From Aquamicrobium defluvii (lineage in GTDB: Bacteria > Pseudomonadota > Alphaproteobacteria > Rhizobiales > Rhizobiaceae): 64,000 nt of DNA. The stretch covers positions 124,001-188,000 of the forward strand of contig NZ_SNZF01000002.1 in assembly GCF_004363725.1 (NCBI RefSeq), read 5' to 3'. Below, piece by piece: positions 18,444 through 29,832 of this stretch. The notes beneath the pieces were generated by a model that saw only the letters and a list, made by a program, of their open reading frames with translations, ran no database searches and was not told where the DNA came from. Each line of letters starts with the position of its first letter. Position 1 is the stretch's first letter. The position numbers were made by a program, and so were the translations under genes.

Positions 18444-20663
18444 ATGACCTACAGGAATTTCACCGTCGAAACCGATGCGGACGGCATCGCCCTCGTTACC
18501 TGGGACATGCCCGACCGTTCGATGAACGTATTCACCGAAGAGGCGATGCGCGAGCTTGACAGCATCGTGGACCGCGTGACCGGCGACACCGCCATCAAGG
18601 GCGCGGTCATCACCTCCGGCAAGGACACGTTCTCCGGCGGCGCCGACATCACCATGCTGCAGAAGATGCTGTCGATCTTCGCCGAGGAGAAGGCCAGCGA
18701 TCCACAGAAGGCGACGCAGAAGCTGTTCGAGACCGCCGGCTACATGACCGGGCTTTTCCGCAAGCTCGAAACCTGCGGCAAGCCGTGGGTCTCGGCCATC
18801 AACGGCACCTGCATGGGCGGCGCGTTCGAGCTCTCGCTCGCCTGTCACGCCCGCGTCGCCGCTGACAGCGACAAGGTGAAGATGGCGCTTCCCGAAGTGA
18901 AGATCGGCATCTTCCCCGGTGCCGGCGGCACCCAGCGCGTGCCGCGCCTGACCGACCAGCAGCAGGCTTTGCAGATGCTGACCACCGGCCAGACGCTGAC
19001 GCCGAAGAAGGCCAAATCCATGGGCCTCATCACCGAGATCGCCGAACCGGCGAAACTGGTCGAAACGGCGAAGGGCCTCATCAAGAACGGCCTCTCCGCA
19101 GTGCAGCCATGGGACCAGAAAGGCTTCAAGCTGCCCGGCGGGCCGATCTACTCGGCGGCGGGCGCCAATCTGTGGCCGCCGGCTATCGCCATCCTGCGCC
19201 GCGAAACCTACGGCAACTATCCCGCAGCGGCCGCGATCCTGAAATGCGTCTATGAGGGCCTGCTGGTACCGTTCGATACGGCCCTGCGCATTGAACAGCG
19301 TTATTTCACGCAGATCATGCAGTCGAGGGAAGCGGCAGCGATGATCCGCTCGCTGTTCATCTCGCTGCAGGAGCTGAACAAGGGCGCACGCCGCCCCGAG
19401 GGCGTGCCGGAAACGAAGTTCAGGAAAATCGGCGTCATCGGCGCCGGCTTCATGGGTGCGGGCATCGCCTATGTCACGGCAAAGGCCGGCATCCCGGTGG
19501 TGCTCATCGACCGCGATCAGGCAGGAGCCGAAAAGGGCAAGGCCCATTCCGAAAGCCTGATGGACGGGGCGATCAGGAAGGGCCGCGCCACGCAGGCCGA
19601 CAAGGAAAAGCTTCTGTCGCTGATCACGCCGAGCGCCGACTATGCCGACCTCAATGGCTGCGACCTCGTGGTCGAGGCGGTGTTCGAGGATTCGGGCGTC
19701 AAGAAGGCGGCGACCGAGCAGGCGGAAGCCGTGCTGAAGCCAGCCGCGGTGTTCGCCTCCAACACCTCGACCATTCCGATCACCTCGCTGGCGAAGAACT
19801 CGGCGCGCCCGAAGAATTTCGTCGGCATCCACTTCTTCTCGCCGGTCGACAAGATGATGCTGGTCGAGATCATCCTCGGCAAGAAGACCGGCGACAAGGC
19901 GCTGGCCGTGGCCATCGACTATGTGCGGGCCATCAGGAAGACGCCGATCGTCGTCAACGACACGCGCGGCTTCTTCGTCAACCGCTGCGTGCTGCGCTAC
20001 ATGGCCGAGGCCTACAAGATGCTCATCGAGGGCGTTCCCGCCCCGATGATCGAGAACGCCGCCAAGGCCGCCGGCATGCCGGTTGGCCCGCTGTCGCTCA
20101 ACGACGAGACGGCCATCGACCTTGCCCAGAAGATCATGAAGCAGACCATTCGCGATCTGGGTGAAAAGGCCGTCGATCCCCGGCAGATGGAGCTGGTCGA
20201 CACCATGGTCGACAAGCACGGCCGCCTCGGGCGCAAGAACGGCAAGGGCTTCTACGACTATCCGGAAAAGCCGGCCAGGAAGCATCTGTGGGCGGGCCTG
20301 AAGGACCTCTATCCGCAGCAGGATGCCGACAAGATCGACTTCGAGGAGCTGAAGCAGCGCTTCCTGTTCGTCATTGCGCTGGAAGCGGCGCGCGTGATGG
20401 AGGAAAAGATCGTCACCGACCCGCGCGAGGCGGATGTCGGCTCGATCCTCGCCTTCGGCTTCGCACCCTATACCGGCGGCGTGCTGTCCTACATCGACGG
20501 CATCGGCGTGGCGAAGTTCGTCAAGATCGCCAAAAAGCTGCAAAAGAAATACGGAGCCGAGTTCAAGGCGCCGAAGCTGCTGCTTGAAATGGCGGACAAG
20601 GGCGAAACCTTCTACGAGCGCTTCAACCCCTATGCGGGCGCAGAGGCGAAGAAAGCCGCCTGA
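18444..20663 (+). CDS. fadJ: 3-hydroxyacyl-CoA dehydrogenase/enoyl-CoA hydratase (FadB/FadJ-like)
   Basis: 739 residues. An N-terminal crotonase domain (about 1-190) has [16 protein letters not shown] for the oxyanion hole and [17 protein letters not shown] with the catalytic Glu. A Rossmann NAD domain starts at about residue 327 ([14 protein letters not shown]), with the His in [15 protein letters not shown]; two C-terminal dehydrogenase domains end the protein. It hydrates enoyl-CoA and oxidises 3-hydroxyacyl-CoA. The gene is 16 bp downstream of the thiolase. FadB and FadJ cannot be told apart from sequence alone, so the symbol is provisional. Confidence 0.95.
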   Translation: MTYRNFTVETDADGIALVTWDMPDRSMNVFTEEAMRELDSIVDRVTGDTAIKGAVITSGKDTFSGGADITMLQKMLSIFAEEKASDPQKATQKLFETAGYMTGLFRKLETCGKPWVSAINGTCMGGAFELSLACHARVAADSDKVKMALPEVKIGIFPGAGGTQRVPRLTDQQQALQMLTTGQTLTPKKAKSMGLITEIAEPAKLVETAKGLIKNGLSAVQPWDQKGFKLPGGPIYSAAGANLWPPAIAILRRETYGNYPAAAAILKCVYEGLLVPFDTALRIEQRYFTQIMQSREAAAMIRSLFISLQELNKGARRPEGVPETKFRKIGVIGAGFMGAGIAYVTAKAGIPVVLIDRDQAGAEKGKAHSESLMDGAIRKGRATQADKEKLLSLITPSADYADLNGCDLVVEAVFEDSGVKKAATEQAEAVLKPAAVFASNTSTIPITSLAKNSARPKNFVGIHFFSPVDKMMLVEIILGKKTGDKALAVAIDYVRAIRKTPIVVNDTRGFFVNRCVLRYMAEAYKMLIEGVPAPMIENAAKAAGMPVGPLSLNDETAIDLAQKIMKQTIRDLGEKAVDPRQMELVDTMVDKHGRLGRKNGKGFYDYPEKPARKHLWAGLKDLYPQQDADKIDFEELKQRFLFVIALEAARVMEEKIVTDPREADVGSILAFGFAPYTGGVLSYIDGIGVAKFVKIAKKLQKKYGAEFKAPKLLLEMADKGETFYERFNPYAGAEAKKAA

Positions 20664-20760
20664 GGCCGCCGAAAATCTTCAGGTGAACCGGTGCCGGGCG
20701 GGGCGCGATGCGCTTCGCCCGGAAGCATGTGAGCCTCGAACACATGAAAAGGCGAGAGCG

Positions 20761-21306
20761 ATGTATGTCTGGGCGCGACTGGCACGGGTGCTGGCCACGG
20801 CGAAAAGCCGGGGCGATTATCGGCTCGGCACCGAAACCCGCCTCACCTTCCGCTGTCTGCCAACGGACATCGACCTCAACCTGCATCTCAACAATGCACG
20901 CTACATGATGCTGGCCGATGTCGGCCGCATCGACCTGTTCATGCGCGCCGGTCTCGGCAAGATGATCCGCGAGCGCAAATGGGCGCCGATGCTGGGCGGC
21001 CTGCAAGCCGTCTATGTGCGCGAGGTCCGCCTGTGGCAGCGCTTTCACGTCTATTCCGCCATCGAGACATGGCAGGGCACGCAGGCGCTCGGGCGTCACC
21101 GCTTCGTGCTCGAAACCGGCGAGACCGCAGCCACGGTCATCACCACCGCCGGCATCTATGACCGTCCGGGCCGGCGTTTCCTGGAGATCGGCGAAGTGGT
21201 CAGCGCCCTTGGCAGCGATGCCCGGCCCCGGCCTCTCAACGAGGACGAGAGCGCCTTCATGGCCTCGCATATGGCCATGCGTTCCGCCGCGCGGGCGCAA
21301 AGCTGA
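20761..21306 (+). CDS. Hot-dog thioesterase, THEM6-like
   Basis: 181 residues of the 4-hydroxybenzoyl-CoA thioesterase superfamily. The core DIDLNLHLNNARYMMLADVG carries the Asp and LNNARY of the active-site region in the THEM6-like branch. A short amphipathic N-terminus precedes it. It probably hydrolyses an acyl-CoA, which fits its place 97 bp after the FadB/FadJ-like gene on the same strand. The frame extends upstream, but ATG 20761 has GGCGAGAG just ahead and starts the recognisable family. Confidence 0.85.
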   Translation: MYVWARLARVLATAKSRGDYRLGTETRLTFRCLPTDIDLNLHLNNARYMMLADVGRIDLFMRAGLGKMIRERKWAPMLGGLQAVYVREVRLWQRFHVYSAIETWQGTQALGRHRFVLETGETAATVITTAGIYDRPGRRFLEIGEVVSALGSDARPRPLNEDESAFMASHMAMRSAARAQS

Positions 21307-21340
21307 CAGGACGTTTTTCCCGCGGGTGGACAAGCCGGGG

Positions 21341-21377
21341 ACCTGCGGGTAAAAATCGACAGGTATTTTTTCCTGTT
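21341..21377 (+). promoter_or_regulatory. Candidate autoregulatory operator of the S24 repressor
   Basis: Two overlapping dyads built on the same half-site lie 18 to 54 bp before the repressor start: ACCTG (21341-21345) with CAGGT (21360-21364), and ACAGG (21359-21363) with CCTGT (21372-21376) around a T-rich centre. Short arms, so tentative. Confidence 0.35.
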
Positions 21378-21394
21378 CAGGAGTTTCAGGGCGC

Positions 21395-22042
21395 ATGCTC
21401 TCGCATGAACGCGTATGGGCCGCCATAGACGCGCTCGCCGAGCGTCATTCCCTTTCCGTGTCCGGCCTTGCCCGGCGCGCAGGTCTCGATTCCACGGCCT
21501 TCAACAGGTCGAAGCGCCTGTCGTCCGACGGACGGCCGCGCTGGCCCTCGACCGAATCGCTGGCCAAGATCATCGAGGCGACCGGCTCATCGCTGAACGA
21601 GTTCATCGCGCTGATCGACGGCAGGAAAGCCGTCTCCGATGCGCTGCCGGCACAGAAGCCCACCGTGCCGCTGGTGGGCTTCGCGCAGGCCGGCGCGGGC
21701 GGTTTCTTCGACGATGCCGGCTTCCCCGTCGGCCATGGCTGGGATCTGATCGAGCTGCCAGCACCTGCCGGAGGTCCCGCCTATGCGCTCAAGGTGCAGG
21801 GCGATTCCATGCTGCCGCTCTACCGCGACGGCGACGTGCTGATCGTCGAGCCGGGCGCCAGCGTGCGCAAGGGCGACCGCGTGGTGGTCAAGACCACCTC
21901 CGGCGAGGTGATGGCCAAGGTGCTCAGCCGCCAGAGCGCCAGAACGATCTCGCTCGTCTCGCTCAATCCGGAGCATCCGGACCGCGAATTTCCCGTCCAT
22001 GAGGTGGAGTGGATGGCGCGGATCGTGTGGGCGAGCCAGTAG
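21395..22042 (+). CDS. HTH repressor with S24 (LexA/CI-type) autoprotease domain
   Basis: 215 residues. The N-terminal helix-turn-helix (about 5-75: LSVSGLARRAGLDSTAFNRSKR) recognises DNA. The C-terminal S24 peptidase domain has the nucleophile in GDSMLPLYRDGDVL (Ser138) and a Lys in GEVMAKVL (Lys175); a candidate Ala-Gly cleavage bond lies in FAQAGAGG (99-100). Such proteins are cleaved when RecA filaments form and lose repression. No phage genes are nearby, so this looks like a resident cellular regulator. The SNase-like gene starts 2 bp after the stop. Confidence 0.88.
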   Translation: MLSHERVWAAIDALAERHSLSVSGLARRAGLDSTAFNRSKRLSSDGRPRWPSTESLAKIIEATGSSLNEFIALIDGRKAVSDALPAQKPTVPLVGFAQAGAGGFFDDAGFPVGHGWDLIELPAPAGGPAYALKVQGDSMLPLYRDGDVLIVEPGASVRKGDRVVVKTTSGEVMAKVLSRQSARTISLVSLNPEHPDREFPVHEVEWMARIVWASQ

Positions 22043-22044
22043 GC

Positions 22045-22923
22045 ATGAAGCCTCTGCATGCCGGATTCGCCGTGTTCTGCCTGCTGGCGATGGGCGTGCT
22101 GGTCATTGCGGGCGGCAACAGGCTCAATCCGCGCGCCGACAACACGGCGCAGCGATCCGAAAGCGGCATCGTCTTCGACACGGAGATCGGCGATGTGTTT
22201 TCCGAGCCGGAGACGGAGGACGTTGGAACCGGCGCTTCGCGGGATCTGCCGGAACAGCGGCCTTCCCTCCCCGCCCTGCGGCCGATCGAACCGGAGATCA
22301 TCGCGCCGCCGCAACTGGATCCGGCCGAACTCGAGCGCCTGCCTCCGCGCGCGCCGCTGAGCGATCTCTCCCTCGCCGTTCCGCCCCCGCCCAAGCCCGA
22401 TGCCGAGTGGAAAGGCACGACGCTGTTTCGTCCCCTTGCCACCGGCGCAGGACAGATCAGGGTGCAGGGCCGGACCGTGACCATCGCCGGAATCGAACTT
22501 GTCGGGCCGGAGGAAACCTGCACCGATCAGGACCGGCAATGGCCGTGCGGCACCCGCGCCACAACCGCTTTCCGCGGTTTCCTGCGCGGCCGCGCGGTGG
22601 TCTGCGACATCCCGGACGATGCGGGCAGCAGCGATCTCACCGCACGCTGCCGGATGGGCAGGCAGGACATCGGCGAATGGCTGGTGGCGAATGGCTGGGC
22701 GCGCGCCGATGCGAACGGCCCTTATGCGCAGGCGGCCGAAAAGGCGCAAAAAGGCGGGAAGGGCATATATGGCCACGCGCCGGACCTTTCGGGCCTGCCA
22801 CCGCCACCGCCTTCAGGGGGCTCACAAATTCCGGCAGTGCCGGACAGCATCATCGAGCTGCCCGGCCCTTCCGAGGCTGACCCCCTTATGCCGCCAGACG
22901 GCCTTCCAGCGCCTTCCCGATAA
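22045..22923 (+). CDS. Thermonuclease (SNase)-like protein, exported or anchored
   Basis: 292 residues. An N-terminal hydrophobic segment (about residues 5-24: [18 protein letters not shown]) acts as signal or anchor, a Pro-rich linker follows, then an SNase-like OB fold (about 140-255) with four Cys (CTD, PCGT, VCD, RCRMG) and the family [15 protein letters not shown]. The Arg-Asp-Glu set of active staphylococcal nuclease is not recognisable ([11 protein letters not shown]), so nuclease activity is doubtful. A Pro-rich tail ends the protein. It is probably translated with the repressor 2 bp upstream; the last 38 bp overlap the end of lysS on the other strand. Confidence 0.82.
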   Translation: MKPLHAGFAVFCLLAMGVLVIAGGNRLNPRADNTAQRSESGIVFDTEIGDVFSEPETEDVGTGASRDLPEQRPSLPALRPIEPEIIAPPQLDPAELERLPPRAPLSDLSLAVPPPPKPDAEWKGTTLFRPLATGAGQIRVQGRTVTIAGIELVGPEETCTDQDRQWPCGTRATTAFRGFLRGRAVVCDIPDDAGSSDLTARCRMGRQDIGEWLVANGWARADANGPYAQAAEKAQKGGKGIYGHAPDLSGLPPPPPSGGSQIPAVPDSIIELPGPSEADPLMPPDGLPAPSR

Positions 22924-24538
22924 GCTCCCGGGTTTCGGATATGCCGTAAAGCGCGGCGAACGACCCGAAGCGCGGGCCGCGCTCCTGCCCGATCAGGACC
23001 TGATAGATCATCTGGAAGAAGGCGACCGAGACGCCCGGGCCGCCCTCGGGGCTCTTTTTCGCGTGGTCCTGATAGCGCTCGATGGCGCGCGCCACGTTGA
23101 GCGCCGCATTCTGGATCGCCTCGCCGTCAGCGCCCTCAGGCAGGTCTGCCAGCGCCTGCGACAGTTTCGCCAGCGCGTCGCGCTCCACCTCGTCCGGCGC
23201 GCGATACACCTTCGACGGCTTCACGAAGTCGTCGAAGTAGCGGATCGCATAGCCGGTCAGCCTGTCCAGTTCGGGATGCGTCCGGGGCGTCACGCCCGGC
23301 GCGTAGCGCGAAATGAAGCCCCAAAGCACGTCCTTGTTCTGGGCATTGGAGACGCTGACCAGATTGAGCAGCAGCGCGAACGGCACCGGAAGGTCGATCG
23401 CGGGCGGGTTGCCGCTGTGGATGTGCCAGACCGGATTGCCGAGGCGGTTCTTCCAGTCCTGCTTCGGATAGGCCGACAGGAACTGGTAATACTCGTCCAC
23501 AGCGCGCGGGATGACGTCGAAATAGAGCTTCTTGGCCACGCGCGGCTTCTGGAACATGTAGAGCGCCAGGCTCTCGGTCGGCGCATAGGTCAGCCACTCG
23601 TCGATGGTCAGCCCGTTGCCCTTCGACTTGGAGATCTTCTGGCCGTTCTCGTCGAGGAACAGTTCATAGACGAAGTGCTCGGGCGCGCGCCCGCCGAGGA
23701 TTTCGCAGATGCGGTCGTAGATCGCCGCATTGGTCTGGTGGTCCTTGCCGAACATCTCGAAATCGACGTTGAGCGCCGCCCAGCGCATGCCGAAATCCGG
23801 CTTCCATTGCAGTTTCACCGCGCCACCGGTGACGGGCAGCGTGGTCTCGGTGCCATCCTCGTCGTCGAAGGTAATGGTGCCGGCCTGCGCATCGACATGC
23901 TTCATCGGCACGTAGAGCACGCGGCCGGTCTTCGGCGAGATCGGCAGGAAGGGGCTGTAGGTCGCCTGCCGTTCCTCGCCCAGCGTCGGCAGCATCACCT
24001 TCATGATGTCGTCATAGCGCCCGGCCGCACGCAGAAGCACCGCGTCGAAACGGCCTTCCTTGTAGTACTCGGTCGCGCTGGCGAACTCGTAGTCGAAGCC
24101 GAACGTATCGAGGAAGCGCCGCAGCATGGCGTTGTTGTGATGGCCGAAGCTCTCGTAGTCGCCGCCGAACGGGTTGGGGACCGACGTCAGCGGCTTGTGC
24201 AGATAAGGCTCCAGGAAGGCGCGATCCGGCACATTGTCGGGAATCTTGCGCATGCCATCCATGTCGTCGGAGAACACCAGAAGCCGCGTCTTCACCTTGC
24301 CTTCGGTGAGGATGTGAAAAGCGTGACGCACCATGGTGGTGCGGGCGACTTCGCCGAAGGTGCCGATATGCGGCAGACCCGAGGGGCCGTAGCCGGTCTC
24401 GAACAGGATCGTTTCCGGAAAGCCGGTTTTCGCATAGCGGGCGACGATTTTTTTCGCTTCCTCGAACGGCCAGGCTTTGTTCTCGCCGGCGGCGGCGAGA
24501 AGTTCCGGGTTGAGGTCGAGGGCGTCGTTTCCGGCCAT
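22886..24538 (-). CDS. lysS: Lysine--tRNA ligase, class I
   Basis: 550 residues of the class I (archaeal-type) lysyl-tRNA synthetase, which replaces the class II enzyme in most Rhizobiales. HIGH-type motif [13 protein letters not shown] near residue 51 and [10 protein letters not shown] near residue 300 mark the Rossmann catalytic core; the C-terminal helical cage binds the anticodon. The ATG at 24538 is the family start. No class II LysRS is present in the window. It is divergent from dnaK across 349 bp and overlaps the SNase-like gene tail to tail by 38 bp. Confidence 0.97.
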   Translation of the reverse strand: MAGNDALDLNPELLAAAGENKAWPFEEAKKIVARYAKTGFPETILFETGYGPSGLPHIGTFGEVARTTMVRHAFHILTEGKVKTRLLVFSDDMDGMRKIPDNVPDRAFLEPYLHKPLTSVPNPFGGDYESFGHHNNAMLRRFLDTFGFDYEFASATEYYKEGRFDAVLLRAAGRYDDIMKVMLPTLGEERQATYSPFLPISPKTGRVLYVPMKHVDAQAGTITFDDEDGTETTLPVTGGAVKLQWKPDFGMRWAALNVDFEMFGKDHQTNAAIYDRICEILGGRAPEHFVYELFLDENGQKISKSKGNGLTIDEWLTYAPTESLALYMFQKPRVAKKLYFDVIPRAVDEYYQFLSAYPKQDWKNRLGNPVWHIHSGNPPAIDLPVPFALLLNLVSVSNAQNKDVLWGFISRYAPGVTPRTHPELDRLTGYAIRYFDDFVKPSKVYRAPDEVERDALAKLSQALADLPEGADGEAIQNAALNVARAIERYQDHAKKSPEGGPGVSVAFFQMIYQVLIGQERGPRFGSFAALYGISETRELIGKALEGRLAA

Positions 24539-24887
24539 GTCGTTGGTCCTGTTGGTGAAGCCGGCTTCGATGCCGGCCGGCCTGCTCTATGCGGGCCGCT
24601 GCCCAAGGTCAAATTTTTCCCGCCCGAAAGCAGCCGACAGGGGCGCAAAACGGCCAGATTTTGCGATTCCATGCTATTTTTTGCGCCGATCCGCCGCGGC
24701 GGGCCTTGCATGCATGCCAAGAGCGCGCAGAACGCTTGCACCCCGCGAAGCCTGTTCTTATATACGCCGCAGATCCGGACGGGCCTTCGATGCAAGCAGG
24801 CGCGTTCGGAAATTCTTGTGAACAGGGGCTTTCGCCGGAACGCCTGACAGGGTCCTTGAAAGCCTGCTTGAAGGAGAGATTGAACCA
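24539..24887. other. Divergent lysS-dnaK intergenic region
   Basis: 349 bp without a gene. It holds a short GCCGGC inverted repeat near 24560-24580 close to lysS, an RpoH-type promoter at 24735-24764 and a dnaK leader of about 115 nt ending in GAAGGAGAG eight bases before the start. Confidence 0.6.
24735..24764 (+). promoter_or_regulatory. RpoH (sigma-32) type heat-shock promoter of dnaK
   Basis: CTTGCA at 24735-24740 and CTTATATA at 24757-24764, spaced by 16 bp, fit the CTTG...CYTATAT pattern known for rhizobial RpoH promoters. Transcription would start near 24771, 117 bp before dnaK. Confidence 0.65.
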
Positions 24888-26804
<1,917 letters not shown>

Positions 26805-26822
26805 TCCCTGTTGCAGACAATG

Positions 26823-26848
26823 AAAAGCCCGGTCCCGGCCGGGCTTTT
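26823..26848 (+). terminator. Intrinsic terminator after dnaK
   Basis: Perfect 10-bp arms at 26823-26832 and 26839-26848 with a 6-nt loop; the A-rich 5' and T-rich 3' ends make it work on either strand. Confidence 0.85.
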
Positions 26849-27083
26849 CGGCAACTTCGGCCGGAAAAATGCTGCCGGACCTTTGCCGGCTCTGGCATCG
26901 GGACCGCGCAGCACCTAAATCGAAGGCCGCAAAAGAAGAGCAGAACGCAGAATCATGCGCGCGGGCGCATGGCATGCGCAAAACATGCCGGGGAATAGCG
27001 ACCGTTCAGGCGCATCGACCGACAGGAATGGCCGTTTCGGCCGATTTGGAGCCATCGGGCAGAAGAACCAGGACAGGCTTTAA

Positions 27084-28211
27084 ATGAAGGTTGATTTCTA
27101 CGAAACGCTCGGCGTGAGCCGCAGTGCGGACGACAAGGAACTCAAGAGCGCGTTCCGCAAGCTCGCCATGCAGTTCCATCCCGACCGCAATCCGGGCGAC
27201 GAAGCCTGCGAGCACAAGTTCAAGGAAATCAACGAGGCTTACGAATGCCTCAAGGACCCGCAGAAGCGGGCCGCCTATGACCGCTTCGGCCACGCGGCGT
27301 TCGAGAATGGCGGCATGAACGGGGGCCACGGCTTCGCGGCGGGCGGCTTCGCCGACATCTTCGAGGATATCTTCGGCGAGATGATGGGCGGCGGGCGCCG
27401 CCGATCTTCGGGCGGGCGCGAGCGCGGCGCGGACCTGCGCTACAACATGGAAATCTCGCTGGAGGAAGCCTTTACAGGCAAGACCGCGCAAATCCATGTG
27501 CCGGCCTCGGTGTCCTGTGACGAATGCTCCGGCACGGGCGCGAAGCCGGGCACCCAGCCGGTCACCTGCACCATGTGCGGCGGCCACGGCAAGGTGCGCG
27601 CCTCTCAGGGCTTCTTTTCCATCGAACGCACCTGCCCCCAGTGCCAGGGGCGCGGCCAGACCATCAAGGACCCGTGCGGCAAATGCTCCGGCCAGGGCCG
27701 CGTCACCGAAGAGCGCTCTTTGTCAGTCAATATTCCAGCAGGCATCGAGGACGGCACCCGCATCCGGCTGGCCGGAGAGGGCGAGGCAGGTATGCGCGGC
27801 GGGCCTTCGGGCGACCTCTACATCTTCCTGTCGGTGAAGCCGCACGAGTTCTTCCAGCGCGACGGCGCCGACCTCTATTGCAAGGTGCCGATCTCCATGA
27901 CCACGGCGGCCCTTGGCGGTTCCTTCGAGGTGACGACGCTCGACGGCAGCCAGACCCGCGTCAAGGTGCCGGAAGGCACCCAGAACGGCCGCCAGTTCCG
28001 CCTCAAGGGCAAGGGCATGCCGGTGCTGCGCCAGCCGCAGGTGGGCGACCTCTACATTCAGACGGCCGTCGAGACGCCGCAGAACCTGACCAGGCGGCAG
28101 CGCGAATTGCTGGAAGAGTTCGAGCAGCTCTCGTCGACAGAGAATTCACCGCAATCGAGCGGGTTCTTCAGCCGCATGAAGGACTTCTTCGAATCCTTCG
28201 CTGAAAAATAA
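27084..28211 (+). CDS. dnaJ: Chaperone DnaJ (Hsp40)
   Basis: 375 residues of full type I DnaJ. The J domain (1-70) carries the HPD motif in [11 protein letters not shown], then a Gly/Phe-rich stretch, four CxxCxGxG zinc repeats ([32 protein letters not shown]; about residues 148-215) and the C-terminal peptide-binding domain. It stimulates DnaK ATPase and delivers substrates. The ATG at 27084 follows AGGACAGGCTTTAA. It sits between dnaK and pmtA, as in Sinorhizobium. Confidence 0.98.
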   Translation: MKVDFYETLGVSRSADDKELKSAFRKLAMQFHPDRNPGDEACEHKFKEINEAYECLKDPQKRAAYDRFGHAAFENGGMNGGHGFAAGGFADIFEDIFGEMMGGGRRRSSGGRERGADLRYNMEISLEEAFTGKTAQIHVPASVSCDECSGTGAKPGTQPVTCTMCGGHGKVRASQGFFSIERTCPQCQGRGQTIKDPCGKCSGQGRVTEERSLSVNIPAGIEDGTRIRLAGEGEAGMRGGPSGDLYIFLSVKPHEFFQRDGADLYCKVPISMTTAALGGSFEVTTLDGSQTRVKVPEGTQNGRQFRLKGKGMPVLRQPQVGDLYIQTAVETPQNLTRRQRELLEEFEQLSSTENSPQSSGFFSRMKDFFESFAEK

Positions 28212-28251
28212 ACGCTGTCCCGCAGACGACTTTTCCTGACGCTGTCAGCAT

Positions 28252-28283
28252 ATTGGTCCGGATTTTTCTTGAACCGGGCCAAT
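28252..28283 (+). repeat. Inverted repeat between dnaJ and pmtA
   Basis: 10-bp arms (28252-28261 and 28274-28283) with one G-U pair and a 12-nt loop. No T run follows, so it may be a processing hairpin or operator rather than a terminator. Confidence 0.4.
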
Positions 28284-28323
28284 CAGATGCTAAGTACCAC
28301 CAAGGGGAGCGCAGGAGATTTGC

Positions 28324-28929
28324 ATGGCTAAGGGAACCGGACTGCGCAAGACGCTGGCGGCCAAGTTCGACGACGAACTCAAATTCTTCAGGGGCTGGAT
28401 AGACAAGCCGAAGGCCGTGGGCGCCATCGTGCCAACCAGCTCGGTCACAGCGCGGCGCATGGCGTCGGTCATCGATCTCGGCTCCGGCCTGCCGGTGCTG
28501 GAGCTGGGCCCCGGCACCGGCGTCATCACCAAGGCGATCCTGCGCCATGGCGTGAAACCGGAAAATCTCTATGCGGTCGAATATTCGGCGGATTTCGCGC
28601 GCCATCTGCGCGCCAATTTTCCGGGCGTGAACGTCATCGAGGGCGATGCCTTCAATCTCGACACGACGCTCGGCAATGCTGCGGACCTCACTTTCGATTC
28701 GGTCATCTCGGGCGTGCCGCTGTTGAATTTCCCGGTTCCGCGCCGTGTGGAATATCTCGACGGGCTCCTGTCGCGCATGCCCGAAGGCCGGCCGGTGGTG
28801 CAGATCACCTACGGCCCGATGTCGCCGATCCCGCCCGGCCGCGGCGACTACACCGTCGAGCATTTCGACTTCATCCTGCGCAATATCCCGCCCGCAAGGC
28901 TGTGGATCTATCGCCGCCGCACGCACTGA
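28324..28929 (+). CDS. pmtA: Phospholipid N-methyltransferase
   Basis: 201 residues, close in length and pattern to the Sinorhizobium PmtA, which methylates phosphatidylethanolamine in three steps to phosphatidylcholine at the inner membrane. FFRGWIDKPKAVGAIVPTSS is the family start motif and VLELGPGTGVIT is SAM motif I; EYSADFARHLR follows and SVISGVPLLNFP is post-I. The ATG at 28324 follows GCAGGAGATTTGC. A position right behind dnaJ is typical of rhizobia and supports the assignment. Confidence 0.93.
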   Translation: MAKGTGLRKTLAAKFDDELKFFRGWIDKPKAVGAIVPTSSVTARRMASVIDLGSGLPVLELGPGTGVITKAILRHGVKPENLYAVEYSADFARHLRANFPGVNVIEGDAFNLDTTLGNAADLTFDSVISGVPLLNFPVPRRVEYLDGLLSRMPEGRPVVQITYGPMSPIPPGRGDYTVEHFDFILRNIPPARLWIYRRRTH

Positions 28930-28940
28930 CTTTCCGGCAT

Positions 28941-29822
28941 TCAGCCCTGGGTCACCAGCCGGGCGAATTCGCCTTCGGCTGCCGTCTCGTGATGCTGGCT
29001 GTGCCGCAACATGAAGAATTTGCGGCGCGGAACCGGATAGTCCACCGCGGCAAGCCGGCCTGCCTTGAGGGCATTGGCGACCGCCAGCCGCGACATGACC
29101 GTGGCCCCTGCCCCCGATTCGACGGCGACCCGCACCGATTCGTTCGTCGGCAGCACCAGGCTGATCTCGACATCGGACAGGCTATGTCCACGCGCCGCCA
29201 GCATCGCCTCCAGTATCGAGCGTGTGCCGGACCCATGCTCGCGCATGACCCATGGCGAGGTTCTCAGATCGAGACCCTCCCCGTCTCTCGCCGCTGCCCA
29301 CGAATGAGAAGGCAGCACCACCAGCGCCATGTCGTCGTCGGCCACGGGCACGACGTTCAGCGCATGGGCGTCGACCTCGCCTTCGACAAAGCCGAGATTG
29401 GCCTCACCCTTGCGCACCATCGCCGCCACCGTCTCTGTGTTGCCCATCGTGAGTTCCACCGAAAGCCCGGGATAGGCGGAGCGGAATTTGTGGATGATGC
29501 CCGGCAGCCAGTAGTTGCCCACCGTCTGGCTCGCGGCGAGCCTGAGCGAACCGACCTTGAGCCCCGCCAGATCGGCCAGAATCAGCTCGGCGCTGGAAGC
29601 TCTTGCCAGCACTGCCCTTGCTTCGGCCAGAAAGGTGCGGCCGGCGTCTGTCAGGGCAATGCGCCGCCCGACCCGGTCGAAAAGCCTGGTCGCATAACGC
29701 GCCTCGAGCGCGGAAACCGCCGCACTCGTCGCAGACTGGGTGAGGTTGAGATCGGCGGCGGCCCGCGTGACATGCTCGCGTTCGGCGACAGCAACGAAAA
29801 TACGCAACTGCTCGAGCGTCAT
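28941..29822 (-). CDS. LysR family regulator, YeiE-like
   Basis: 293 residues. The N-terminal winged HTH (MTLEQLRIFVAVAEREHVTRAAADL, with LTQSATSAAVSALE) is followed by a CysB-type ligand-binding domain (about 90-290). It lies 10 bp downstream of a YeiH-family gene on the same strand. In E. coli yeiE stands beside yeiH and answers to sulfite, so a sulfur oxyanion ligand is a fair inference. Here the pair is co-directional rather than divergent. Confidence 0.9.
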   Translation of the reverse strand: MTLEQLRIFVAVAEREHVTRAAADLNLTQSATSAAVSALEARYATRLFDRVGRRIALTDAGRTFLAEARAVLARASSAELILADLAGLKVGSLRLAASQTVGNYWLPGIIHKFRSAYPGLSVELTMGNTETVAAMVRKGEANLGFVEGEVDAHALNVVPVADDDMALVVLPSHSWAAARDGEGLDLRTSPWVMREHGSGTRSILEAMLAARGHSLSDVEISLVLPTNESVRVAVESGAGATVMSRLAVANALKAGRLAAVDYPVPRRKFFMLRHSQHHETAAEGEFARLVTQG

Positions 29823-29832
29823 CGTCTTGTTC

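Noticed and set aside
21395..22042. Prophage repressor marking a prophage
   Set aside because: No phage structural, integrase or lysis gene is present nearby.
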